In this document: piece by piece, positions 33,730 through 42,910 of the stretch
How the letters are laid out: each line of letters opens with the position of its first letter
How positions within the stretch are numbered: position 1 is the first letter of the stretch
Assembly (NCBI GenBank): GCA_022559845.1
Contig: CM040126.1
Location: forward strand, 224,508,641 to 224,572,640
Direction of reading: 5' to 3'
Origin: Amorphophallus konjac
Taxonomy: Eukaryota; Streptophyta; Magnoliopsida; Alismatales; Araceae
DNA: 64,000 nt
Program-made: the position numbers and the translations under genes
The notes under the pieces: generated by a model
The model's database searches: none
Seen by the model: the letters and a program-made list of their open reading frames with translations, nothing else
What the model was told of the DNA's origin: nothing

Positions 33730-33807
33730 CGAGGAGATGAACGACTCACGGGTGATGACAATGCAATGGCCTTAGGACCTAGGCTTGTAGAGACAAGTCT
33801 AAAACTT

Positions 33808-33819
33808 TCTCTGATACCA
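33808..33819 (-). other. Primer-binding site (initiator tRNA-Met)
   Basis: The minus strand reads TGGTATCAGAGA two bases after the LTR end, matching the plant initiator tRNA-Met 3' end for 11 bases. Confidence 0.9.
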
Positions 33820-33821
33820 CT

Positions 33822-36233
33822 TGATGTGACACACTAATGGGGTTTGCAGCAAAGGGACAAATATCATTGGACCTATTCCGCAAGCACAATCACAAAATAG
33901 CGAAGTTTCACGATCGGGACGGAACTGCCGTCGCACACACACGAACCCAGGTGACTCAGTGATGCCGAGTGGAGATGATGGATCAAGACCCTAGCTGGTA
34001 GAGTGCCAGCAGGGCTAGGGTTGCCCTCCCAAGGGTACGAAACCCACTCTTAAGGGGCTGGCCGGGTGCCAATTGGGGCACTAGGTCCCTCTCTCTCACA
34101 ACCCACGGCGACCGCTCGTAAGGGGAACACACGGGGCGGGCGCTCTCTCTCTTGCTCAACGGAGCGATTCCATGGATATTAGATGAACAAGTACTAAAAG
34201 AGGAGCAAAGTTCAGAGTTTACCCTGGTTGGTTTGAGGAAACCAACCCCGTTCGGAGACGAGGGCGAGCGGGGAAGTGTGGGTTCCCCGCACACTGTGGC
34301 GATGAAGCTTGAACCCTGTTTAAAAGTTACAATCACTACGCCTCACACAGGAGGGTGGACTTGGGATGGAGATTTCTGTATTACAAATCAAACACTACCT
34401 CCGCACAGGGAGGGGCGTTAAGCCAGCTAGGCGGGGAGGGGAGGTTTGCTCGAATCGCGACGTCGGGGCACCTTGCCGGTTCTGCCCGGTTCTGGGACAG
34501 CAAGACAGGGGGTCGGTGTAGTCGCCGCTGTGAGCTCTCCCGGACTCAGAACTCAATGAGACTGGCGCCAATATGTCGCTGACAGACCCAGGTACGATTG
34601 TAAATTTTTGGGGGTGGGTCCGAAGTCGTCACCGGCAGGGGCGGACTCTGGAACAGGGTCCCTGCGAACTGGCTCGGACTGCACCTAGGTTGAAACAGCA
34701 GATGGATGAAGCTGCCACACCCTCTTCCGAAGTAAAAATGATGCGGGACCAGGTCGTGCACGACCGTGGGAGAGTCTTCTTCAAGCAGCAAGAAAGAACA
34801 GCGCCGGAGGAGGTCGGGGCAGAGCGCAGTGGTCCGAGAAGCGGGGAGGTGTCGGGGCAGACCCAGACTGACCTGAACAGCGTCCCGGCGGGAGATAATT
34901 TGGAACAAATGGCTCCGAGCTCCGAATGAGGCCCCTCTGGCTGCGTTGGACAGAGGGAAAGTGTACCTTTTCTCTGGCCAAGCGGCACGCCAAGGTGAGC
35001 ATGGGGGTGATCGCAGGAACCTCTGCAAGTCACTTCTGGTGGCAGGCCGGACTGGTTCTGCACAGTTGGCGAAGAATGGCTCTCCCGGGCAGCTCCGACC
35101 TCGGATTGAGACGAAACCAACTCGCCTGCAGAAGAAGACTGGAAGGGATTTCCGTCGATGTAGCCACGCCCCCAGAAGCTCCGGGAAGTGGTCGCGGGCG
35201 GCACTGCAACAGGGGGTCGACCTGTAGGGCTTCAGCTGCACACGGGTTTGAAGAGAAAAGGGTTGAAAGGGGGGTTTCTTTGGTGGAAGGGTAGGGGATA
35301 TGGTTGCTTTGGTGGTGGGGAATGGTTGGGAGGTGGCAAGGGGAGGTGAGGGAGGAAGGTAGGGGTGGAGCTAGCAGGGAGAGGGGGTGGGTGCGCAAGG
35401 GTCTAGGGGTTGGAGGTGGGTGCGAAATGGCTTGGGGAAATGGGGGGGAATGGCCTTTGAATTGGGTGGAGGATTGAATGATAGTGTTAATGGATGCCTA
35501 GGGAAGGGGAGGGGTTACCTTGGGGAGGGGATGAGGTGCTTGGGAGAGGGGGATTCTCTCTTGGGAAGATGGAAGGTTGTATGGGGAAGGGGAAGGGTTG
35601 CTTGGGGAGTGGTGGGAGCAAATGGGGTTTATGAGTCTTGGGAGGTGAAGGGTTGTGTTTAATGGGGTGGGGCTGATGTGGCAAGTGGGGGAGGTGAAGG
35701 GGCAGGTTCGCCCAAGGGAGAGAGAGAGAGGAGGAGAGAGAGAGGGGTTCGCCCCCTTTAGTGTGAGAGAGAGAAGAGAGAGCTAGAGAGAGAGAGAGAG
35801 AGGAGACAATGCTAGTGGATAACTTTACTCAATACTTCATTAGCCATCTCAAGTGGAGTTGGGGTCCTATTTATAGGGATCCCAACATTTACAAAAAGTC
35901 CCTCTGATAAGTGTAAAAAACAAATAAACAAAGAGATGGGGGAAGGGGGAGGGCGCCCCTAGGCCAGGCCCACCTAAATGGGCCCATATGACACTCTAGC
36001 CCAACATGATGACACAAACTTAGGTCAATAACATGATAACCTAGGGACTTGACTCAAACAAAGGTAAATTACATCAAAATGACTTAACTGAAAGGAGAAA
36101 ATACATCAAGAGAACCCACATAGCAAGCCCAAGTGTCGAGGTGGGCCCGTCCAGTCGTGGAGCCGCATCCTACCCATCTCCGGGAGGGAGAGAGGTGTCG
36201 AGCCAGAGGGAATCATGGGTGATGTACCCATCA
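33822..36233 (-). repeat. Chromovirus 5' LTR
   Basis: This is the 2412-bp right LTR, same length and ends as the left one. Scattered single-base differences exist (for example AATGGGG for AAGGGGG in the first 30 bp). A CTATAAATAGG box lies at 35866-35877. Confidence 0.93.
35866..35877 (-). promoter_or_regulatory. TATA box of chromovirus 5' LTR
   Basis: CCTATAAATAGG on the minus strand would drive the genomic transcript toward the primer site and gag. It is conserved in the 3' LTR. Confidence 0.65.
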
Positions 36234-36238
36234 ATCTT
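36234..36238. repeat. Target-site duplication ATCTT (right)
   Basis: It matches 26443-26447. Confidence 0.9.
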
Positions 36239-36574
36239 CTTTACTAACATCTAGCTATTGACATGACCCCCACAGACTCTTGAGTGCGCCTCTTCCACGA
36301 CCTTCCATGATTCATCATCATCGAGGCATCTGAGTAGAACACCGGTGAGACCTCTTCTATAGAGCACGCCTCCAACCAGAGTGTATCTCTGAGCAACTCT
36401 TCTAATGCCCTTCTTTTCTTCTGCCATGGCCTCTTCAGGATAAGACTGATCTTGACAATATTTAGCAATCTCGTAATACCATGGCTTTTCCTCGTCATCT
36501 AACTCTTCTTCTAGATCGAGCAGCATGATCTCCTTGTTCTCAATGATTCTCCCTTCCCTAACCTTCTTAAGCAC
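36239..36574 (-). pseudogene. Tat-type gypsy integrase N-terminus
   Basis: An acidic linker (LLDLEEELDDEEKPWYYEI) leads to the first half of the integrase zinc finger: RRVAQRYTLVGGVLYRRG and then EEAHSRVCGGHVNS with the two His ligands. A stop at 36251 follows, then MLVKK in frame up to the chromovirus insertion. The matching Cys pair is 11.3 kb away at about 24945. Confidence 0.85.
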
Positions 36575-37057
36575 CTACTCCTTAACACTAAGAAATGCCG
36601 AATCCCTAATAGCATGAATGAAATGCTTCTGGACAATAATCAAATGAAAATCTCTTTCAGGGGGGAAAATCAAGGAGGAAGCAAGTGAAGCAAGAGCGTC
36701 AACTAAGATATTCTGATTCTGAGGAACATGGACAAAGATCAGCTTGGTAAAGAGCTTGGCATAGGCAGAAGCAAGTTCCTGATAGGGTTTGAGTTTGGGA
36801 TCGAGCGTGCGGCATTTGGTAAGCACTTGGCGAAGAATAATCTAACTATCACCTACAATCTGCAATTGAGTAACACCAAATTGATGAGCGGCCTCAAGTC
36901 TGGCCAGAAGAGCCTCATATTCAGCTATATTATTTGTAACTGGAAATGCAAGCTGAGAGGCAAGCGGAATGGTGATACCCTCAGGTGATAAGAGAACAAT
37001 GCCGATCCCCTTTCTTTGAGAATTCAGAGCTCCATCAAAATGTAACGTCCATATCAA
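36575..37057 (-). pseudogene. Tat-type second RNase H (archaeal-like)
   Basis: The segment 37057-36842 reads WTLHFDGALNSQRKGIGIVL, TNNIAEYEALLARLEAAH and LQIVGDS, the catalytic D-E-D pattern of the extra RNase H of Tat/Ogre elements. A stop at 36842 interrupts it. It continues at 36826-36600 with FVHVPQNQNILVDALASLAS, the usual end of this domain. Confidence 0.85.
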
Positions 37058-37063
37058 ATTGTT

Positions 37064-37837
37064 CTAATTGACGGACATTAGTTCCTCATCTGGAAACTCT
37101 GAGCGAGCAGGGTCGAATCTAGGGAGAGGGTGATGAGCAAGATGTTCTGCTATGGCATAGCCTTTAATCACTTTTTGCTGAATGTAAGTGATGTCGAACT
37201 GAGAAAGGAAGCTTTGCCATCGTGCTAATCGATTGGTGAGAACATATTTTTCAAGAAGGAACTTATTGGGATTCTTGCGAGCAATGAGATGAACCTCATG
37301 AGTTAAGAAGTAATGCATTAATTTCTGAACTACCAATACTAAAGCGGCACAGGTCTTCTCTATAGCTATGTACTTCTACTCACAGGGGTTGAGAAGCTTA
37401 GACAAGTAGTAGGATGCCCTCTCCTTACCTTCTTCATCAACTTGAGCAAGGACAGCACCTACTAAGTCATCCAGGACAAAGATATAAAGAACAAGTGGTT
37501 TGCCTGGAATCGGTGACCTCAGGACAGGAGGATTAGATAGATAGTCCTTCAATCCGTCAAAAGCTGCCTCACAGTTGTCATCCCAATTGAAATTGACTCC
37601 TGGCTTAGTAAGCTCGTAAAATGGCCTACACCTCTGTGAATGCTGGGAGATAAATCGGCATATAAATTACAACCTCATGATCAATCCTTGAACTTCTTTC
37701 AAATTCTTGAGAGGAGGCATATCCCTTATTGACCTCGTCTTGTTGGGATCAATCTCAATACCCCTCTTACTAACAATGAATCCAAGCAACTTACCAGATG
37801 ACACACCAAATACGCATTTCTTAGGGTTCATTTTCAA
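37064..37837 (-). pseudogene. Tat-type RT connection and first RNase H
   Basis: On the minus strand, just after the stop of the RT frame, the sequence reads LKMNPKKCVFGVSSGKLLGF and so on, through VLYIFVLDDLVGAVLAQ and YYLSKLLNPCE. A stop near 37376 is followed by KYIAIEKTCAALVLVVQKLM. The open part 37336-37064 has RLARWQSFLSQFDITYIQQK. This is the degenerate gypsy RNase H joined to RT. Catalytic residues are partly lost. Confidence 0.75.
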
Positions 37838-39388
37838 CTAATACTCCCTGGCTCTTTGCAACACTTTAGCTAGAACCCCAGGATGCTCGATCCTTGTCCT
37901 TGACTTCACTACCAGATCATCAACATACACCTCAATGTAAATATGGATCATATCATGAAAAATAGCCATCATGGCCCTTTGATAGGTGGCTCCGGCGTTC
38001 TTAAGTCCAAACAGCATGACCACATAACAATAAGTCCCCCAAGGTGTAGTGAAGGAGGTCTTTTCTTGATCCTCTTCAGCCAGGCAAATCTGATTATACC
38101 CTGAAAAGTTATCCATAAAGGAGAGGGTCTCGAACCCTGCCGTATTATCAAACAACACATCAATGTGAGGGAGGGGGAAATCATCTTTAGGACACGCCCG
38201 GTTAAGATCCCAGAAGTCTATACAAATTCTTACTCTTCCATCCTTTTTCATAACTGGGATGATGTTAGCCACCCAATTGGGATAAAGGACGACTCTAATG
38301 AATCTAGCCTTATGGAGCTTATCGACCTCTTCATTCATTTTTAACGCCATATGAGGGTGGAAACGCCTTAACCGCTCCTTAACCGGGACGGACCCTGGCT
38401 TAAGTGTTGAGCGATGTTCAACAAGCGCTGGATCCAGACCCGGCATATCTTCGTAACTCCATGCAAACGTGTCCTTATATTCTTGGAGAACCTGAATAAG
38501 TGCCTCTTCTTTAAATGGAGGTAAATTCTTGCTTATAAGGACAATCCTAGGGTTTTCCTCCGTACCCAAATTGATTTCTTTGGTAGGCTCTTCTACTGAG
38601 GGTAACGGTTCATCGAATCTCCTCATGCCACTGGCAAAAGCATCAGCCTCGTCCTCATATTCATCGTATACTTCATCCCCCTCTTCGACAGGGTCTTCAT
38701 CGTTCATGATCTCATAAACGCCAAACCCTTCATCTATGGAGCACGCATCCTCACATTCTAATTCCGACAAGAGAATCGGATCCTCCAGAAACTGGGGAAT
38801 GGCTAAACATGCTCGACACCTCCTGGCTAAGTCTAACAAGAACCTACGGGGAATCTGTTCGCCCTTGGCTTTCCTAGTGGGAATTTCCACGAGACTCTTA
38901 ATACTAGAAGAAGAAGAACAACTAGCCTGATCATTAGAATCTAAAGAAGAGGAGGAAGAAGAAGTAGATACAGGAGAAGGTACAGAAGAAGACTCCTCAT
39001 CAGAGGAGTAAAAGAGGTCTGCTAACGGACCTTGAATGAGCGGCCCTTGGGTCGGGGCACACTCATGAACAAGATAGGAGGTCTCCTCAACTGAGATGGA
39101 GGATTGAAAAGTTTGAATTTTGACGCTTTTTTTTGGTTTTAAATAATGAAGCAATGAGAGGGAGGAGTAGAAGATAGTGTTGAAATAGAAAGATCGAAAA
39201 AGGACTGAATAAGAGATTGCCCGGGATAGGGAGTGATAGAGAGTTGAGAGAATTGCTCGATGAGCATAGGAGGAATTGATGGAGTTTGGAGCAAATCTGG
39301 AGATAGGGAAATCAAGACGGCGGGTGGTCTGGGAATGTTGACTAGAAATAATGTGGAACTCATGAAAGCAATTAGTGATGGATGGACA
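37838..39388 (-). pseudogene. Tat-type gypsy reverse transcriptase
   Basis: This is open for about 516 codons up to a stop at 37838. A Ser-rich and acidic linker (residues about 130-270) precedes RT. RT motifs are RICIDFWDLNRACPKDDFPLP, LSFMDNFSGYNQICL, GTYCYVVMLFGLKNAGATYQ and EVYVDDLVVKS with the catalytic YVDD. The wording and the second RNase H downstream place it in the Tat/Ogre lineage. The 5' side is cut by the copia LTR that begins at 39389, so gag and protease, if present, lie beyond the window. Confidence 0.88.
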
Positions 39389-40180
39389 TGATAACACACT
39401 ATAGACACTCTAGAGGGGGGGTGAATAAATCAGTCACCCAATAAAATCAACTATAATAGCTTCAAGTGCGGAATTAAAACAAACTACTGCTGGATGGCAG
39501 AAGGATAAATGAACACAATCACAGAATGCCAACTCTAGCAGATCTAAACTTAAACGATCCTAAACATGCATCTACTATGGATGGAAGAGATGAACAAGAT
39601 GCACACAAGTCACACGACAATCGTACAGTAGACAGGGATTTTTAAGGTGGTTCGATCTCAAACCCGAGATCTACGTCAACCCCACACTCCAAATCGGAAT
39701 GTGGCTTCTACCGCAGATACACAGCTTCGCTGATCCACTGCTTCGGGGTCGAAACCCTTCAGACCACTGGGCGTTACAACTTATGCCGTCAAGAGGAATC
39801 CTCCTCTGCAAACCGGTAGGGACTTACAGCTTCACCCGTCCAGAGGAATCCTCCTCTGCATACCGTTGAGCTTCACAGCTTGCTCTGCTGACACACAGCT
39901 TGAAAACAAGGTCTCAGAAAATAAGGAAAAAAACAAATGAAAAATCACAAACCCCCAAAGGGAATGTAGCTCATAATGAGCAATCTCAGCTCTGGTATCT
40001 GAACCGAGAGATTGAGGAACAAACTCTCAACGTAATTCTCTCAGACTTCTCTCTCTCACATCTCTCCTTCTCTTCTTCTCTCTTTCTTCTCTTTCTCTTC
40101 TCTCTGAATCGTGCAGGCTCTTTCTGCTTCTACTCTTCTGAAGTATTTTCATGATCATCCTTCTCCAGATAGAGAAGTCT

Positions 40181-40190
40181 CCCTTTTATA
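40181..40190 (-). promoter_or_regulatory. LTR TATA box
   Basis: The minus strand reads CTATAAAAGGG downstream of the motif array and upstream of a CT-rich leader. The same box occurs in the left LTR at 646-655. Confidence 0.6.
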
Positions 40191-40394
40191 GCACCAGCAG
40201 ATAGGTGGGCGTGTGTCTTCCACGAATTCCCGCCTTAGCGCCTTGACCACGTGGAAGCATTTCAGCTCGCTGCTTTACACGTGTCACGATCCTAGCACAT
40301 CCTCCATTCTTGGATCACGTGCCCTTCTTAAACTCTTCGAGCAGATATCCTGCCAAGGTCAGACTTAATATAAGTTAGAAGTAATATGAGGATA

Positions 40395-41200
40395 GTAGAA
40401 AGATGCACAGAGTTGGTTCGAGAATGTATAGACTTGCTAAGTCATCAAGGCAATCATGTGTAGACTTAAAATTCATATGCACGAACTTTATGTATGTATG
40501 GAACAAAAGATGCACAGACATGCCACCAAAGAATGTACAGACTTTATGTGCATGGTACAAAAAATGCACAGACATGTCACCGAAGAATGTACAGACTTTT
40601 TTGTGTAAGATGCACACATGCACGGAATTAGTCGCGTGTAGCAACAAAAGTTGCATCGACTTGAGTTATGCATGCATAGACTTAACCTAAGTGTGCTACC
40701 GTGCATTGCACTGACTATGTCCCTTGAACATGCATGTGCCTAGATATGCACTGACTTGGAAATATGCTACAAGACAAAACTTGCACAGACTCTAAGTGTG
40801 CAAAGATGCATATGCTCAAAGCAAGGTTTGCACCGACGTGATCTGCCCAATGCAAAGTATGCATCGACCTGAGCTACAGCAAAATGCATCAACTTGTGCT
40901 TGAAGTAAAAGATGCACCGACTTAGACTAACACCAAATATGCACTGACCCTTACACGCACAAAAGTTGCACCGACTTAGTGCGGGCCAGAACCTGCACCG
41001 AGTTGCTCATATGCTCTATATGCGCAGACTATATGAAATGCTACAGGAACTAGCACCGAGTGTCTATGCCTTAGACACACACAATGCACTAAGTGAGACG
41101 CAAACATGCACTGACCTAACACTTGCCAAGGCTGCGTGCAGAGAATGGAATGATATGCACAAACCTTAATTCCCATGAGCGATGATATGCACGGACTTTA
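40395..41200. repeat. Array of degenerate TGCACNGACTT motifs
   Basis: About 24 copies occur in 800 bp, for example near 40404, 40511, 40564, 40618, 40650, 40706, 40748, 40781, 40830, 40861, 40913, 40939, 40967, 40993, 41106 and 41188. Gaps are mostly 21-34 bp with unlike spacers. All copies have the same orientation. It lies in U3. Confidence 0.85.
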
Positions 41201-41226
41201 TGCACGACATGAACTTTACTCATATG

Positions 41227-41462
41227 CACTATATAGTAGATAAAGCTAATGGTGTTTGCTATCATCAAAACCAAGGGGCACAATAATCTCACCCTTTTTG
41301 ATGATGACAACACCACACCAATGGACAATCCATATGCAGACTAATGCATCTATATAGATGAAGCTAATGGGGTTTGCTATCATCAAAACTAAGGGGCACA
41401 ACAATCTCCCCCTTTTTGATGATGACAACACCACACCAATGGACAATGCATATGCAGACTAA
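41227..41462. repeat. 118-bp tandem duplication across polypurine tract and LTR start
   Basis: Two adjoining copies each contain AAGCTAATGG, GTTTGCTATCATCAAAA, AGGGGCACAA, the complement of a polypurine tract and ATGCAGACTAATGCATC. The element thus has two potential plus-strand primers and two LTR starts. Confidence 0.9.
41404..41418 (-). other. Polypurine tract of copia element
   Basis: The minus strand reads CAAAAAGGGGGAGAT immediately before the LTR start TGTTGTGCC. A slightly altered copy (AAAAAGGGTGAGATTA) lies at 41286-41300. It primes plus-strand synthesis in related elements. Confidence 0.75.
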
Positions 41463-41775
41463 TGCATCTATAAAATGCTCCGCCTGAATGTATTACTCTC
41501 TTCCCCCCTTTTGACATAATCTCTCCCCCTAATTCTCCCCTTTTGACGAGAAACAATAATTCTCCCCCTTTGACGTCAGCAAAAAGGAGGAAAGTAAGAG
41601 ATAAAGAAACCAGGGAGGATGAATGAGATAACATTCCATGCAATGGTTCAGGAAATGAGCAGGTTATAAATCAATCCTTGGGATATAAGAGTCAATAATG
41701 TGTATGCTTGATTAAATCTAGGTTTAACAGTTATAGAGAGTGGAGTAAAGCAACTGACTTCCGGAAATAGGGCTA
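41463..41775 (-). other. Copia 3' noncoding region with extra polypurine tracts
   Basis: Between 41505 and 41585 the minus strand has four further purine tracts (AAAGGGGGAGAATT, AAAAGGGGAGAATT, TTAGGGGGAGAGATT, AAAAGGGGGGAAG). Several polypurine tracts before the 3' LTR are typical of SIRE-lineage elements. The region is cut at 41775 by the CACTA element and resumes at 61747. Confidence 0.65.
41773..41775. repeat. Target-site duplication CTA (left)
   Basis: CTA precedes the CACTA end, and the same triplet follows the other end at 61744-61746. A 3-bp duplication is standard for this superfamily. Confidence 0.9.
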
Positions 41776-41805
41776 CACTACCAAAAAAAGCGGGATTTCA
41801 GACGG
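41776..41805 (+). repeat. Terminal inverted repeat, left
   Basis: 30 bp from CACTACC through TTTCAGACGG are identical to the complement of 61714-61743. This is the site of transposase cutting. Confidence 0.95.
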
Positions 41806-42372
41806 TCTTTATCCGTCTGAAAATTCGTCACAAATACCGTTTGTGACGGATTTCCGACAGATTTCAGACGAAACTCGACCGTCTGAAATTCTTAGTCACA
41901 AATTTGTGACAGTACATTTTTTCGTCAGAACTTCCGTCTGAAACTAAGACAGAATTTATTCAGTCACAAATTCCGTCTGAATATCATACGAGAAAAGTTC
42001 CGTCCGACATTTGCCGTCTGAAATTGTCCGTCAGTATTTTAGACGGATATTACGACGCATTTAGTGTCCGTAGCAAATACCTTCTGACATTTCAAACGGA
42101 TATTACGACGGTTATCCAAATACCATCTGAAATTAAGCCCAACTCTTAGTCTCAAATGATGTTGCCGTCTGAAAAGTCGTCCGAAATCCGTCGGAATTTC
42201 AAACGGAAATTACGACGGATCTGCAATTACCGTCTGAAATTAAGCCCAACTCGTAGAAGGTGCCGTCTGAAAAGTGGTCGGAATTCCGTCTAAATTTCAA
42301 ACGGATATTATGACAGATCTTAGACAGACTTTTTTTGTCGCAAATACCGTCTGAAAATCCGTCTGAAATCTC
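41806..42372. repeat. Subterminal repeat region, left
   Basis: Dozens of direct and inverted copies of CCGTCTGAAAT, TTTCAGACGGA and ATTACGACGG fill this stretch. In En/Spm such subterminal repeats bind the TNPA protein. A second word, GTCACAAAT(A/T)CCGT, is interspersed. Confidence 0.9.
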
Positions 42373-42684
42373 CATTTTTTTTAAATCTTGAATTATTTTA
42401 AAAAACCTGTTGGATCATACATAAACATCAAGAAATTCTACATGTGAAAAAAATATTGGGAACCTGCTGATCAAATAAATACCACCGAAAAAAAAACTCA
42501 ACATCAACGTACCATGATGTTCAAATAAATAAACACCACCGAAAAAAAAACTCAACATCAACATACCATGCTGTTCAAATAAATATACACCACCGAAAAA
42601 AAAAATTCAACACCATGCTAATCAAATAAATACCACAAAAAAAAATACATTAACCCTGCTAATCCGTCTAAATATCATCAAACA
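42373..42684. other. Spacer with about 60-bp repeat, no gene
   Basis: CTCAACATCAACGTACCATG and AAATAAATACACCACCGAAA words repeat three to four times at about 60 bp between 42460 and 42650. It is the 3' untranslated side of the gene ending at 42685. Confidence 0.55.
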
Positions 42685-42777
42685 TCAAGAAATATCCGGT
42701 ACATCGTCCATATCCTCATCGTCCGTATCCTCACTGCCCTGCTCATCTCCTCTATCGCCGCCCGCAGAAGGATGCCC
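42685..42777 (-). CDS. Last exon of the TNPA-like gene
   Basis: The minus strand has an acceptor TTTTTTTAATGTAG followed by 30 codons and TGA (42685-42687). The peptide begins GHPSAGGDRGDEQG and ends DDEDMDDVPDIS, strongly acidic. The exon is in phase 0, matching the phase-0 donor at 51075. The intron between them is 8298 bp. Without this exon the upstream frame would run into intron sequence. Evidence is from splice signals and phase only. Confidence 0.7.
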   Translation of the reverse strand, partial: GHPSAGGDRGDEQGSEDTDDEDMDDVPDIS

Positions 42778-42910
42778 CTACATTAAAAAAATAATAACAT
42801 TCATTCATAGATAAAAAAATTAGTGCGAAGAAATTAGCATAAATTGAAATCAAACATATCAAATTGATAACTGCAGATTTTATAAATCAACTACTAGCCT
42901 GAAATAGTAT

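Larger units (their letters stand above)
26448..36233 (-). mobile_element. Complete Ty3/gypsy chromovirus-type element (9786 bp)
   Basis: Two 2412-bp LTRs with TGATG...CATCA ends flank gag, protease, reverse transcriptase, RNase H, integrase and a chromodomain-like tail, all on the minus strand, with a tRNA-Met primer site and a polypurine tract. The 5-bp duplicated target is ATCTT. The LTRs differ at only a few percent of positions by eye, so insertion is not ancient, yet stops occur at 33028, 32626, 30949 and 28946 and the frame shifts near 29360. It could move only with help. Lineage within chromoviruses was not settled. Confidence 0.93.
39389..41403 (-). repeat. SIRE-like copia 3' LTR
   Basis: On the minus strand the LTR starts TGTTGTGCCCCTTAG at 41403, just after a polypurine tract, and ends AGTGTGTTATCA at 39389. 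It contains TATA at 40181-40190, a CT-rich leader (40030-40110), the AAGGTGGTTCG block (39643) and a 24-copy TGCACNGACTT array. A 118-bp segment spanning the LTR start is duplicated (41227-41462), so a second LTR-start-like sequence occurs at 41285. It inserted into the Tat-type pol; GGACA at 39384-39388 is the likely duplicated target, but the other end is outside the window. Confidence 0.8.

Noticed and set aside
24383..39388. Endogenous pararetrovirus
   Set aside because: An integrase with zinc finger and catalytic residues, a Tat-type second RNase H and LTR context are present. No movement or coat protein is seen.
40395..41200. CRISPR-like array of short repeats with unique spacers
   Set aside because: The words are only 10-11 bp, degenerate, irregularly spaced and in a plant LTR. 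There is no leader or cas gene.
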